Positions 1 through 10,208 are shown, counted from the first letter of the stretch. The stretch: DNA of 64,000 nt from Agromyces aurantiacus (GCF_016907355.1 NZ_JAFBBW010000001.1:806001-870000); one strand, 5' to 3'. Numbers and translations: made by a program. Notes: generated from the sequence alone by a model not told the origin.

Positions 1-1133
1 CCGCCGGCGAGGGCGGCACGCTCACGGTCTGGGTCGACGCCGAGCGCGTCGACGCGCTGAAGGGCGCAGCCGAGGCCTACACCGAGGAGACCGGCGTCGA
101 GGTCAAGCTGGTCGGCAAGGACAACGCCACCATCAAGGACGACTTCATCCAGCAGGTCCCGACGGGCAAGGGCCCCGACATCACGATGGGCGCGCACGAC
201 TGGCTGGGCGAGCTCTCGACCAACGGCGTCGTCGCGCCGCTCGAGCTCGGCGACTCCGCCGGCGACTACCTCGACGTGGCGATCAACGCCTCGACCTACG
301 AGGGCACCGTCTACATGCTCCCCTACGCGGTCGAGAACATCGCCGTGCTGCGCAACGCCGACCTCGTCCCCGAGGCCGCGACGAGCTTCGACGACATGAT
401 CGCCAAGGGCAAGGCCGCCGGCCTCGACCAGCCGTTCGTGGTCGAGCAGGGCGCCGAGGGCAACCCCTACCACCTGTACCCGTTCCAGACGGCGTACGGA
501 GCCCCGGTGTTCGGCACCAACGACGAGGGCTACGACCCCACCGACCTGCAGCTCGGCAACGAGGGCGGCGTCGAGTTCGCGAAGTGGCTCGGCAGCCAGG
601 GCAAGACCGGCACCGGCGTCTTCAACACCGACATCGACGGTGACATCGCGAAGCAGTCCTTCCTCGACGGCAAGGCCGCGTTCTGGCTGACCGGCCCGTG
701 GAACGTGGGCGCTGCGGTCGACGGCGGCGTCAACGTCGCGATCGACCCGGTCCCGAGCCCGACCGGTGACGTCGCCTCGCCGTTCGCCGGCGTGAAGGGC
801 TTCTTCATCTCGTCCGAGTCGAAGAACAAGGTCGCCGCGAACGACTTCCTCGTGAACTACATCGGCACCGAGGACGTGCAGCTCGACCTGTTCAAGGCCG
901 GCAACATCCTGCCCGCGCTCTCGGCCGCGGCCGAGTCCGCCTCGAGCGACCCGATCATCGAGGGCTTCGCGGCCGTCGGTGCCGACGCCGTCCCGATGCC
1001 GGCCATCCCGGCCATGGGTTCGGTGTGGCAGTACTGGGGCATCGCGGAGGCCGCCATCATCAACGGCGAGGACCCGACCGCGACCTGGAACAAGCTCGCC
1101 ACCGACGTCCAGGCGGCGATCGACGCCGGCTGA
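1..1133 (+). CDS. malE: Maltose/maltodextrin ABC transporter substrate-binding protein (5' end missing)
   Basis: The reading frame is already open at base 3 and ends with TGA at 1131-1133, so the start, signal peptide and lipobox lie outside the window. The visible 376 residues match a family 1 extracellular solute-binding protein of the maltose type: an early beta strand LTVWVDAERVDALKGAA, then PDITMGAHDWLGEL, LPYAVENIAVLRNADL, and the hinge/C-lobe segment AFWLTGPWNV. It would bind maltose or maltodextrins outside the membrane and pass them to the permeases encoded just downstream. No ATPase gene is present here, so the transporter probably uses a shared MsmX-type ATPase encoded elsewhere (inference). 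The sugar is inferred from the family and from the neighbouring GH13 gene; a related alpha-glucoside is possible. Confidence 0.85.
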   Translation, partial: AGEGGTLTVWVDAERVDALKGAAEAYTEETGVEVKLVGKDNATIKDDFIQQVPTGKGPDITMGAHDWLGELSTNGVVAPLELGDSAGDYLDVAINASTYEGTVYMLPYAVENIAVLRNADLVPEAATSFDDMIAKGKAAGLDQPFVVEQGAEGNPYHLYPFQTAYGAPVFGTNDEGYDPTDLQLGNEGGVEFAKWLGSQGKTGTGVFNTDIDGDIAKQSFLDGKAAFWLTGPWNVGAAVDGGVNVAIDPVPSPTGDVASPFAGVKGFFISSESKNKVAANDFLVNYIGTEDVQLDLFKAGNILPALSAAAESASSDPIIEGFAAVGADAVPMPAIPAMGSVWQYWGIAEAAIINGEDPTATWNKLATDVQAAIDAG

Positions 1134-1143
1134 CGCTGACACG

Positions 1144-1179
1144 CTCCGGGCCGGATGCCTCACCGCATCCGGCCCGGAG
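1144..1179 (+). terminator. Perfect stem-loop between malE and malF
   Basis: A 15-bp perfect stem (arms 1144-1158 and 1165-1179) closes a 6-base loop, CTCACC. There is no U-tract and malF starts 41 bases later, so it is more likely an mRNA-stabilising or attenuating hairpin that keeps malE expression above malFG, as known for intercistronic hairpins after binding-protein genes, than a full terminator. The arms carry the hexamers GGATGC and GCATCC. Confidence 0.75.
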
Positions 1180-1220
1180 CCGTCGCGTTCCCAGTACCGC
1201 GCCACGAGAAGAGCGAGCAG

Positions 1221-2842
<1,622 letters not shown>

Positions 2843-2843
<1 letters not shown>

Positions 2844-3826
2844 TGACCGAGCAGCAGCCCGTTCCCGGCACGCAGGCCGGACTCCTCCAGGCCGAGCTGC
2901 GCGAGCAGCGCGCCGCGGCCCGCACCGGCGGCGACCCCGAGCTCCAGCGCGAGGCCCCCGAGAAGCGGCCTTTCTCGTTCGGGCGCTGGTTCAAGGCGAC
3001 CGGATGGCGCCACCTCGTCGGCATCGTCGTCGTGGCGTTCGCGCTGTTCCCGATCGTGTTCGTGATCTCGTCGTCGCTGAACCCGAAGGGCACGCTGACC
3101 GGGTCGAACGCGCTCTTCTCCCAGATCGGCTTCGACGCGTACGCGCGGATCCTCACGAACCCGGACGTGCCGTTCACCACGTGGTTCGCGAACACCCTCA
3201 TCATCGCCGGCATCACGGCGATCCTCACGGTGTTCCTCGGGTCGCTCGCGGCGTACGCGTTCTCGCGCATGCGCTTCACCGGACGCCGTTTCGGCCTCGT
3301 GTCGATCGTCGTGATCCAGATGTTCCCGCAGATGCTGGCCGTCGTCGCGATCTTCCTCGTGATGACGGCGATCAGCGACTGGTTCCCCGCGATCGGCCTG
3401 AACACGCACATCGGACTGATCATGGTCTACCTCGGCGGCGCGCTCGGCGTGAACACGTACCTCATGTACGGGTACTTCAACACGATCCCCGCGTCGATCG
3501 ACGAGGCCGCGAAGATCGACGGCGCCGGCCATGCGCGAATCTTCTTCACGATCATCCTGCGCCTGGTCGCGCCGATCCTCGCGGTCGTCGCGCTGCTGTC
3601 GTTCATCTTCACGGTGAACGAGTACGTGGTCGCGTCGGTGATCCTCATCGACACCGAGAAGCAGACGCTCGCGGTCGGCCTCGTGAAGCTCGTGTCGAAC
3701 CCGCGCTATGCCGACTGGGCGGCCTTCTCGGCCGGTGCCGTGATCGCGGCGCTGCCCGTGGTGCTGCTGTTCCTCTACCTGCAGAAGTACATCGTCGGCG
3801 GGCTCTCCGCCGGCGCGGTGAAGTAA
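2843..3826 (+). CDS. malG: Maltose/maltodextrin ABC transporter permease MalG
   Basis: The second channel subunit, 327 residues. ATG 2843 overlaps the malF stop by one base. After a hydrophilic N-terminus of about 50 residues come six predicted membrane helices (the first is LVGIVVVAFALFPIVFVIS), and an EAA loop EAAKIDGAGHARIFFTII in the position expected of MalG-type permeases. The C-terminus ends with a basic SAGAVK tail. It belongs to the malEFG-glucosidase operon. A hairpin follows 17 bases after the stop. Substrate range is inferred from context. Confidence 0.9.
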
Positions 3827-3843
3827 CCCAGAACGACGAAGAA

Positions 3844-3880
3844 CGGATGCCGCGCGCGGAGGCCCCGCGCGCGGCATCCG
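3844..3880 (+). terminator. Perfect 16-bp stem-loop between malG and the GH13 gene
   Basis: Arms 3844-3859 and 3865-3880 are exact reverse complements enclosing the 5-base loop AGGCC. There is no T-run after it and the next gene starts 16 bases downstream, so it may be a partial terminator or a 3'-end stabiliser for malEFG mRNA. The arms again carry GGATGC and GCATCC. Confidence 0.75.
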
Positions 3881-3896
3881 CCATGAGAGGCCCGCC

Positions 3897-5753
3897 ATGC
3901 TCTCGCCGCACCACGACGGCTCGCCCCTGCACGTCTCCGACCCGTCGCCGGCCCTCGGCGACACCGTGCGGGTGCGCCTGCGCGTGCCCGCCGCGTTCGG
4001 CCCGCTCGCGTGGGTCGGCACCCGGTCGAACCCGAACCGCGAGCCGCACTTCAGCCGCGCGACCCTGCTCGGCGAGGCCGACGGCTGGGTGTGGTGGGAG
4101 GCGCCCGTCGAGGTCGAGAACCCTGTGCACCACTACCGGTGGCTGCTCGTCGGCGCCGACGGCCGGCAGCACTGGCTGAGCCAGCTCGGCCTGTCGAGCA
4201 TCGAGCCGCGCGACGACGACGACTTCCGGCTCGTCGCGCACGACCCGGCGCCGGAGTGGGCGGCGTCGAGCGTCATGTACCAGGTGTTCCCCGACCGGTT
4301 CGCACGGTCGGCCGCGGCCGACGACCGTGAGCTGCCCGACTGGGCGATCCCGGCGGCGTGGGGCGACCCGGTCGATCCGCTGCCGCCCGGCCGCTCGCAC
4401 CAGGTCTACGGCGGCGACCTCGACGGGGTGCGCGAGAGGCTCGACCACCTCGTCGGCCTCGGCGTCGACCTGCTCTACCTCACGCCGGTCTTCGCGGGCC
4501 GGTCGAACCACCGCTACGACGCGTCGAACTTCGACGCGGTCGACGACCTGCTCGGCGGCGACGACGCGCTCGTGCGGCTCGTCGAGGCGGCGCACGCCCG
4601 CGGCATCCGGGTCATCGGCGACCTGACCTCGAACCACTCGGGTCATGCGCACGACTGGTTCCGCGCGGCATCCGCCGATCCGGCCGCGCCCGAGCGCGAG
4701 TTCTACTTCTTCCACGAGCCCGGCGCCGAGCGCGGCCACGGTTACGAGTCGTGGCTCGGCGTGCCGACGCTGCCGAAGTTCAACTGGCGCTCGCTCGAGC
4801 TGCGCCGCCGCTTCATCGAGGGGCCCGACTCGATCGTCGCGCGGTACCTCCGCGCGCCGTTCCACCTCGACGGCTGGCGGATCGACGTCGCGAACATGAC
4901 CGGGCGGCTCGGCGGGGAAGACCTCAACGCCGAGGTGCGCCAGACCATCCGCCGCACGATGCTCGACGTGAACCCCGACACCATCCTGCTCGCCGAGTCG
5001 ACGAACGACGCCGGCGGCGACTTCCAGGGCGACGCGTGGCACGGCGCGATGACGTACACGCCGTTCACGCGCCCGGTGTGGAGCTGGCTGCAGGAGGAGG
5101 GCGCGCCCGCGGGTGGCGGCATCGGGTTCGCGCTCGGCCGCGTGCCGGCCTACACGGGCCGCGAGTTCCACGCCGCGCACACGCGCTTCACGGCGGGCTT
5201 CCCGTGGCGCACGCGCCTCGCGACGATGAACGCGCTCGACACGCACGACACCCCGCGCTTCGCGATGCACGCGCGCCCCGGCACCGTGTCCGTCGCCTTC
5301 GGCCTCGCGGCGACGCTGCCGGGCATCCCCGTCATCTGGTCGGGCGACGAGTTCGGGCTCACCGGCGTCGACGGCGAGGCGTCGCGCACGCCGATGCCGT
5401 GGGGGAGCGAGGCGGATGCCGCGGTCGCGCCCGTGCTCGAGACCTACCGCTCGCTCGTGGCGCTGCGCCGCGCGCACCCCGTGCTCGCCACGGGCGGCAT
5501 CCGCTGGCTCGCAGTGTCGGATGACGCGGTCGCGTTCGTGCGCGAATCCGCCTCGGAGTGCGTGCTCGTGCTCGCCGCGCGTGCGGCGGCGACGGTCGCG
5601 TTCGATGCGGCGGCACTGCCCGATGCGGATGTCGCGGCGCGCGTGTTCGGCGACGCCGGGCTCGCGGCATCCGACGGCGCTGTCACGCTCGCGACGGATG
5701 GCGCGGCCTTCGCCGCGTGGCGCCTGCCCGGCGTCGACACCCCGGCGTGGTGA
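3897..5753 (+). CDS. GH13 alpha-glucosidase / maltodextrin glucosidase
   Basis: A 618-residue alpha-amylase-superfamily enzyme with no signal peptide, so it should act in the cytosol on maltodextrins brought in by MalEFG. An N-terminal beta-sandwich (about residues 15-110) precedes the barrel, which opens with YQVFPDRF. Catalytic signatures are visible: DLTSNHSG (region I), GWRIDVAN with nucleophile D330, LLAESTND with acid/base E367, and ALDTHDTPRF with H450 and D451. A short C-terminal beta domain follows. The start has a GAGAGG ribosome-binding site 6 bases upstream. Family membership is certain; maltodextrin glucosidase, neopullulanase or cyclomaltodextrinase activity cannot be separated by eye. 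Confidence 0.9.
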   Translation: MLSPHHDGSPLHVSDPSPALGDTVRVRLRVPAAFGPLAWVGTRSNPNREPHFSRATLLGEADGWVWWEAPVEVENPVHHYRWLLVGADGRQHWLSQLGLSSIEPRDDDDFRLVAHDPAPEWAASSVMYQVFPDRFARSAAADDRELPDWAIPAAWGDPVDPLPPGRSHQVYGGDLDGVRERLDHLVGLGVDLLYLTPVFAGRSNHRYDASNFDAVDDLLGGDDALVRLVEAAHARGIRVIGDLTSNHSGHAHDWFRAASADPAAPEREFYFFHEPGAERGHGYESWLGVPTLPKFNWRSLELRRRFIEGPDSIVARYLRAPFHLDGWRIDVANMTGRLGGEDLNAEVRQTIRRTMLDVNPDTILLAESTNDAGGDFQGDAWHGAMTYTPFTRPVWSWLQEEGAPAGGGIGFALGRVPAYTGREFHAAHTRFTAGFPWRTRLATMNALDTHDTPRFAMHARPGTVSVAFGLAATLPGIPVIWSGDEFGLTGVDGEASRTPMPWGSEADAAVAPVLETYRSLVALRRAHPVLATGGIRWLAVSDDAVAFVRESASECVLVLAARAAATVAFDAAALPDADVAARVFGDAGLAASDGAVTLATDGAAFAAWRLPGVDTPAW

Positions 5754-5792
5754 GACCCGGCGGGTATCTCCCCGTCGGCCTCCCGCGCCCGA

Positions 5793-5798
5793 TAGCAT
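5793..5798 (+). promoter_or_regulatory. Putative -10 box of the DUF4190 gene
   Basis: TAGCAT lies in the gap after the GH13 gene, about 44 bases before the favoured GTG start. The same bases contain an ATG (5797) that would be an alternative start codon lacking a ribosome-binding site. Confidence 0.4.
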
Positions 5799-5841
5799 GA
5801 CGCTCGACCCCGCCCCCGCACCCCCGACCCGATGGAGTCCC

Positions 5842-6480
5842 GTGGACACCCCTGCCGTTGTGCCCCCGCCCGTTCCCGCCGACGCGCCCGCGCCGCCCGC
5901 TGCTGCTGATGCGCCGGTCGCGCCGGCCGTGACCAGCGACGTTCCGGTCACGCCGTCCGCGCCCACGCCCGATGCGGCGGCGCCCGTTCCGCCTGCTCCG
6001 CCGGCTCCGCCCGCCCCGCCGGCCCCGCCCGCTTCGGGTCCGTGGTCGACGTCGCCCGCCGCCGAGGCGGCACTTGAGACTCCGTACGGTGCTCCGGTCG
6101 CCTCGGCGGCTTCTCCGGCCGCCTACGCCCCGACCGCCGCGTACGCCCCGACCGCCCCCTACACCGCCGCCCCCACCGGCTACTGGGCGCCGCCTGCGGC
6201 ACGACCCCAGAACGCGCTCGCGTGGGTCGCGTTCGGCCTCGGCCTCGGCGGCTTGTTCTTCGGCCTGCTGACGTCGATCCCCGCGATCGTGTGCGGGCAC
6301 ATCGCGCGCCGGCAGATCCGCCAGCGCGGCGAGCAGGGCGACGGTGCCGCGCTCACCGGCCTCATCTCGGGGTACGTGCTGACCGTGCTCTGGGTGCTCG
6401 GAATCGCGGCGTACATCGCCTTCCTGGTGACGATCATCGCCGTCGCGGGAACGTCGGCGGGAGTGGCCACGGGCTTCTGA
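5842..6480 (+). CDS. Proline/alanine-rich DUF4190 membrane protein
   Basis: A membrane protein of 212 residues. The first 100 or so are almost only Pro, Ala, Val and Thr and should be disordered and cytoplasmic. Two hydrophobic segments follow, LAWVAFGLGLGGLFFGLLTS and a last one ending in AYIAFLVTIIAV, separated by the basic linker GHIARRQIRQRGEQGDG that is typical of DUF4190. Function is unknown for the family. I chose GTG 5842 because GGAG sits 4 bases before it; ATG 5797 in the same frame would add 15 residues but has no ribosome-binding site. It is monocistronic, between the maltose operon and the tRNA pair. Confidence 0.75.
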   Translation: MDTPAVVPPPVPADAPAPPAAADAPVAPAVTSDVPVTPSAPTPDAAAPVPPAPPAPPAPPAPPASGPWSTSPAAEAALETPYGAPVASAASPAAYAPTAAYAPTAPYTAAPTGYWAPPAARPQNALAWVAFGLGLGGLFFGLLTSIPAIVCGHIARRQIRQRGEQGDGAALTGLISGYVLTVLWVLGIAAYIAFLVTIIAVAGTSAGVATGF

Positions 6481-6488
6481 CGCCCGAT

Positions 6489-6517
6489 TTCATGCACGCG
6501 CCCGGCGGTGATATCCT
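6489..6517 (+). promoter_or_regulatory. Putative promoter of the tRNA pair
   Basis: TTCATG (6489-6494) and TATCCT (6512-6517) are separated by 17 bases and lie 27 bases before tRNA-Thr. Spacing and the -10 match are good for a housekeeping sigma factor. The two tRNAs are probably co-transcribed. Confidence 0.5.
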
Positions 6518-6544
6518 CGTGTGGTTGCCGCGAGAGCGGTGCAC

Positions 6545-6616
<72 letters not shown>

Positions 6617-6649
6617 CTGGTTCCTCCGGCTATGCCGGGGAAGCCTCGC

Positions 6650-6723
6650 GGCGGGGTAGCTCAGGTGGTTAGAGCACACGGCTCATAATCGTGGTGTCGC
6701 GGGTTCGAGTCCCGCCCTCGCTA
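6650..6723 (+). tRNA. tRNA-Met (anticodon CAT, elongator type)
   Basis: The acceptor GGCGGGG pairs with CCTCGCT (two G-U pairs), the anticodon stem CACGG with TCGTG around CTCATAA, and the T stem GCGGG with CCCGC around TTCGAGT. The first acceptor pair is G-U and there are not three G-C pairs under the anticodon loop, so it looks like an elongator rather than the initiator. The discriminator is A6723 and CCA is not fully encoded. It lies 33 bases after tRNA-Thr. Confidence 0.95.
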
Positions 6724-6806
6724 CCGCAGATCATCATCGATCGATTCGGCATTTCGACGTCGTCTCGACGGCAGCAACGTTGTGCCTCGTCGCTCGCGTC
6801 CGACGA

Positions 6807-7781
6807 TCACGAATCGAGCGTCCGCGGCAGGCCCATCCAGCCCGCGACCGAGGTCTCGAAATGCGTGATGTCGTCGACCTTCCCATCCGACACCCCGATC
6901 ACGAGCACGCCGACGAGGTGGAGGCCGCCCGTGACCGGGTCGCGCACGTACTCCCCCCAGGCCGGCTGACGGTTCGCGGCCGTCGGCACCATCCGCTCGA
7001 TCGTGCGCTGGTGTGCGGCGACGGTGTCGAAGAAGGATGCCGCGGCGTCCGTTCCATGGAACTCGAACGGGAGCGGCGGCATCCGCACCCAGACGTTGTC
7101 GGTCATCAATGCGACGAGGCCGTCGACATCGCCGGAGGTGAAGGCGGCCACGAAGCGTTCGAGCAGCTCCGGGTCGGGATCGCCCGGCCGGCCGCGTACC
7201 TCGCCCGCGGCGAGGGCAGCGCGGGCACGCTTGAGCGAGCCGTTCAGGGCGTCGACCGTGACCCCGAGCAACTCGGCGGCCTCGGCTGCCGGGTAACCGA
7301 GCACGTCGCGCATGAGGAGCGCCGCTCGCTGCGACGGAGGCAGCAGTTGCAGGGCGCGCGTGAACGCCAGCGAGACCGCCTCGCGCGACTCATAGCGGGC
7401 CTCGGGACCGGGAGCATCGTCGGGGATGCCCTCGAGCATCGAATCGGGATACGGCTGCAGCCACACCACCTCGCCGTAAGCAGTCGGCGGTGACGCCGGG
7501 TCCTCGGAATCGTGCAGGACCCTCCGTCCGGAGCGCAGCAGGTTGAGGCACCGGTTGGTGGCGATGCGGTAGAGCCACGTGCGCACGGACGAACGGCCCT
7601 CGAACCCCGGCAGGCCGAGCCACGCGTTGAGCAGCGTGTCCTGCACGGCGTCCTCGGCATCCTGCACCGAGCCGAGCATGCGATAGCAGTGCACCAGCAG
7701 CTCGCGCCGGTGCGGTTCGGCGAGCTGGTCGAACGCCCCGCGGTCGCCCGCGAGCGCTGCCTGCAGCAATCGGTCCGTCAT
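6807..7781 (-). CDS. ECF sigma factor with C-terminal SnoaL-like domain (SigG/TIGR02960 type)
   Basis: A 324-residue extracytoplasmic-function sigma factor. Region 2 spans about residues 8-80 (RRELLVHCYRMLGSVQDAED, then RTWLYRIATNRCLN), region 4 about 130-190 (LPPSQRAALLMRDVLGYPAAEAAELLGVT), and the last 120 residues form a SnoaL-like fold (FVAAFTSGDVDGLVALMTDNVWVRMPPLP, ending SVAGWMGLPRTLDS). The linker WLQPYPDSMLEG is a hallmark of this subgroup. In related ECF groups the SnoaL domain, not an anti-sigma factor, controls activity, and the target is usually a neighbouring oxidoreductase gene; here a short-chain dehydrogenase is divergently transcribed 206 bases away. No anti-sigma gene is nearby. 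The inducing signal is unknown. Confidence 0.88.
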   Translation of the reverse strand: MTDRLLQAALAGDRGAFDQLAEPHRRELLVHCYRMLGSVQDAEDAVQDTLLNAWLGLPGFEGRSSVRTWLYRIATNRCLNLLRSGRRVLHDSEDPASPPTAYGEVVWLQPYPDSMLEGIPDDAPGPEARYESREAVSLAFTRALQLLPPSQRAALLMRDVLGYPAAEAAELLGVTVDALNGSLKRARAALAAGEVRGRPGDPDPELLERFVAAFTSGDVDGLVALMTDNVWVRMPPLPFEFHGTDAAASFFDTVAAHQRTIERMVPTAANRQPAWGEYVRDPVTGGLHLVGVLVIGVSDGKVDDITHFETSVAGWMGLPRTLDS

Positions 7782-7882
7782 CCTGCCACCTGCCTACCAT
7801 GTGCGAACTCCAAGGCGTTGACGCGCCCCCCTTCGTGAGGCGTCGCAAGCCCTTCTCTCGTGTGGACACCGGGCAGGCGTCG

Positions 7883-7909
7883 AACTGGTCGTCTGACGCG
7901 CGACCAGTT
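7883..7909. promoter_or_regulatory. 9-bp inverted repeat, operator candidate
   Basis: AACTGGTCG at 7883-7891 and its exact reverse complement CGACCAGTT at 7901-7909 flank a 9-base spacer, in the divergent region between the ECF sigma gene and the dehydrogenase. Two turns of helix separate the arm centres (18 bases), which suits a dimeric regulator. Confidence 0.5.
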
Positions 7910-7945
7910 GCGGCCGGTCCGCGCGTCGGTATCGATGACGGCCGG

Positions 7946-7964
7946 GGTTGCGAACCGCGCAACC
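7946..7964. promoter_or_regulatory. 7-bp inverted repeat close to the dehydrogenase start
   Basis: GGTTGCG (7946-7952) and CGCAACC (7958-7964) are perfect inverted arms around AACCG. The site is 24 bases before the ATG, so it would act as an operator or as a 5'-UTR hairpin overlapping the approach to the ribosome-binding site. Confidence 0.45.
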
Positions 7965-7987
7965 GCCGCCGGCGAAGGAGGACCATC

Positions 7988-8755
7988 ATGACCACCGACC
8001 ACTCGCTCGACGCCCGCACCATCCTGATCACCGGCGCGCGCCGCGGACTGGGCCGCGCGCTCCTCGAGGAGGCCCTCGACCGGGGCGCTGCCCGCGTGTA
8101 CGCCGGCGTGCGCACGCCCTTCGAGCACGCCGATCCGCGCGTGACGCCGCTCCTGCTCGACGTCGCCGACCCGCTCTCGATCGAGCACGCGGCCGCACAG
8201 GTCCCCGTCCTGGACCTCCTGATCAACAATGCCGCCATGGGCGGCTACGACGACCTCACCGATGGCCGGGTGCTGAGCGAGCACCTCACGGCGAATGTGC
8301 TGGGCCCCCTCACCCTGACGAACGCCCTCGCTCGCGCGCTCGCCGCCCGTGGCGGAGCGGTCGTGAACGTCGGATCGCTCGCGGCGCTCGCCAACCTCCC
8401 GGTGATGCCGTCGTACTCGATCTCGAAGGCCGCGCTCTTCTCGCTGTCGCAGGCGCAGCGGGCGCTGTTCGCGAGGCGCGGGGTGCGGGTGCACGCCGTG
8501 CTCTCCGGACCGATCGACACCGACATGACGCGCGACCTGGCCATTCCGAAGACCGCACCGGCTCAGGTCGCGGCATCCATCTTCGACGGGGTCCTGCGCG
8601 ATGCGGAGGAGATCTTCCCCGACGGGTTCTCCGCCCGGTTCGAGGACGGCTGGAACGAGGGCGCGCTCAAGGCGTTCGAGCGCGCCAACGCTGCGCTGCT
8701 CCCGCAGGCTGACGACCCACTGACGCTCGACCTGGCTCGGGCGGCCGACGCGTGA
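7988..8755 (+). CDS. SDR-family NAD(P)-dependent oxidoreductase
   Basis: A classical short-chain dehydrogenase of 255 residues. ATG 7988 follows the strong site GAAGGAGG. The nucleotide-binding motif TGARRGLG is at residues 15-22, NNAAM follows beta-4, NVGS carries the structural Asn/Ser, and the catalytic pair is in the YSISK motif, followed by GPIDTDM. The basic residues in TGARRGLG and the arginine in AGVRTPF suggest NADPH preference (inference). Substrate unknown. Position opposite a SnoaL-tailed ECF sigma factor suggests that it is that factor's target gene, since such sigma factors usually sit beside a carboxymuconolactone decarboxylase, oxidoreductase or epimerase gene. Confidence 0.88.
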   Translation: MTTDHSLDARTILITGARRGLGRALLEEALDRGAARVYAGVRTPFEHADPRVTPLLLDVADPLSIEHAAAQVPVLDLLINNAAMGGYDDLTDGRVLSEHLTANVLGPLTLTNALARALAARGGAVVNVGSLAALANLPVMPSYSISKAALFSLSQAQRALFARRGVRVHAVLSGPIDTDMTRDLAIPKTAPAQVAASIFDGVLRDAEEIFPDGFSARFEDGWNEGALKAFERANAALLPQADDPLTLDLARAADA

Positions 8756-8774
8756 GGTCGCACGTCGTCGATCG

Positions 8775-9557
8775 TCACGCGGACGGGTCCCACACGGCGA
8801 GCTGATCGAAGATGCGCCGGTCGCCGTCGAACGTCAGTGAGTCCAGTGGGATGCGGCCGTAGAAGAACAGCACGAGGTCGCCGGCCGTGCCGCGGGCGGA
8901 AGCGTCGGTCGTGTCGGGGTCGCCGGCAGCGGGCGTGAGGCGGGCGACCTGTGCACCGTCGTGGGACAGTTTCAGGCGCCAGGAGCGGCCCTCGGTGGCG
9001 TGGTACTCGACGATCGCGGGATCGTGCGGCCACGCGACCGTCGTCGCGCAGAGGGTGAACTGGCAGTCGTCGAAGCCGTCGAGGGCGATCTCCTCCGGAA
9101 TCGGCTGTGGGGCGCCACCGGCGAGCTGGACGTCGTAGGTGTGCACCGCGATCTCGTGGAGCTGGCGCCGCGCCCAGGCCCCGGAGGTCTGCGGCGACGG
9201 GGAGTCCGCCCACCACGTCCAGCACCCACGATCCGCACCTGCCTCGCGCAGCACGCCCGCCAGGTGCTCGATGGACTCATCCCACCAGGCCAGGAGCGCC
9301 TCGCGCTCCCGGGGCGCGCCCGTGCCGCCTCGCCACACCGACTCATCCGGCGGAGCGTCCGCGGGCCCCGCGGCGACGACGGCGGCCGCCTTGCGGCGCC
9401 CCATGCCGACGTGCTGCACGTGGTCGAACAGCGTCCGCTCGGGATGGGTCGGCATCCGGAGGTCGAGGCTGGGTGCCGCGGCGACCGCAGCCCGGAAGGC
9501 GGCCGACCGTTCGTCGATCAGGCGCAGCTGCTCAGGGAACGAGAGGATCTCATGCAT
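8775..9557 (-). CDS. DinB / maleylpyruvate isomerase-family, probably mycothiol-dependent protein
   Basis: A 260-residue protein with the TIGR03083-type layout. The N-terminal four-helix DinB-like bundle carries HVQHVG near residue 47 and REREALLAWWDE near 85, then the signature WARRQLHEIAVHTYDVQLA with a metal-binding His/Glu/His set, and a C-terminal beta domain (LKLSHDGAQVARL, DLVLFFYGR). Known members are metal-dependent and use mycothiol in thiol transfer or maleylpyruvate isomerisation; the substrate here is unknown. A GGGAGGAAG site precedes the ATG. It ends 19 bases from the convergent dehydrogenase and may form an operon with the upstream reductase gene, 36 bases away. Confidence 0.8.
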   Translation of the reverse strand: MHEILSFPEQLRLIDERSAAFRAAVAAAPSLDLRMPTHPERTLFDHVQHVGMGRRKAAAVVAAGPADAPPDESVWRGGTGAPREREALLAWWDESIEHLAGVLREAGADRGCWTWWADSPSPQTSGAWARRQLHEIAVHTYDVQLAGGAPQPIPEEIALDGFDDCQFTLCATTVAWPHDPAIVEYHATEGRSWRLKLSHDGAQVARLTPAAGDPDTTDASARGTAGDLVLFFYGRIPLDSLTFDGDRRIFDQLAVWDPSA

Positions 9558-9593
9558 CGCGGCTTCCTCCCAGAGGGGCCGAAGGTGATCGCA

Positions 9594-10163
9594 TCAGGCT
9601 GTGACTCGCGCAGGCCGGTATCGCAGGGCGACCGCCCCCGACCGGAACTCGTGGCGATCCGTGAGCTGGAGCCGGATGCGCTCGCGGAGCCCGGCGAACA
9701 GCGTCGGCCCGTGCCCGGCGAGGACCGGCTGCACCACGAACACGTACTCGTCGATGAGGCCCAGATCGGCCAGCGCCAGGGGGAGCGTCACGCCACCCGC
9801 CAGCAGGGCCCCGCCCGGTTCCTGCTTGAGCCGACGGACCTCGCGCTCCAGATCGCCCTGCACGAGTTCGGCATTCCAGTCGACCGCGCCCAGCGAGCTC
9901 GACACGACGTACTTCCTCGTCTGGTCGATACGCTCGGCGAAGGGGATCTCCCACTCGCGCATCCAGTCGGGCCACGTCCCCGAGGCCGGCCGCCGCCACG
10001 CCGACTCCATCATCTCGTAGGTCGTGCGGCCGTAGAGCAGGGCATCGGCACGTTCCAGCTCGGTCGTCCAGAAGCGCATCGACTCCTCGTCGGGCGCGAC
10101 GCCCGCCTCGTGATGGACGCAGCCGTCGAGCGTGACGTTGATCGAGTATCGAAGCGGTCTCAT
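9594..10163 (-). CDS. Dihydrofolate reductase-family protein (RibD C-terminal domain)
   Basis: The 189-residue product begins MRPLRYSINVTLDGCVHHEAG, a typical start of stand-alone RibD-C/DHFR-like reductases, followed by LLYGRTTYEMM and the NADPH-site region KYVVSSSL. The C-terminal half has the usual GGVTLPLALADLGLIDEYVFVVQPVLAGHGPTLF. These proteins are annotated as reductases of unknown substrate; the true folate enzyme is usually FolA elsewhere. A GGGAGAG site precedes ATG. It lies upstream of, and probably with, the DinB-family gene. Confidence 0.85.
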   Translation of the reverse strand: MRPLRYSINVTLDGCVHHEAGVAPDEESMRFWTTELERADALLYGRTTYEMMESAWRRPASGTWPDWMREWEIPFAERIDQTRKYVVSSSLGAVDWNAELVQGDLEREVRRLKQEPGGALLAGGVTLPLALADLGLIDEYVFVVQPVLAGHGPTLFAGLRERIRLQLTDRHEFRSGAVALRYRPARVTA

Positions 10164-10208
10164 CTGTCGCTCTCCCTTGATGCGCAGCGCGTTCTCACCG
10201 GACCATGC

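Noticed and set aside
1144..1179. Strong factor-independent terminator ending the malE transcript completely
   Set aside because: There is no U-tract and malF follows at once with no promoter seen, so a partial or stabilising role is more likely. I kept the feature but not the claim of full termination.
3645..5966. Very long minus-strand open frame opposite the GH13 gene
   Set aside because: Its product is Arg/Val/Glu-rich with no domain, as expected of the complement of a GC3-biased gene. The plus strand has a full set of GH13 catalytic motifs. Similar long antisense frames opposite other genes (for example 34506-37442 minus) were dropped for the same reason.
6650..6810. Integrated element at the 3' end of tRNA-Met
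   Set aside because: The tRNA end is not repeated downstream in the window, as far as I can see, and the next genes are ordinary chromosomal genes with matching base composition.
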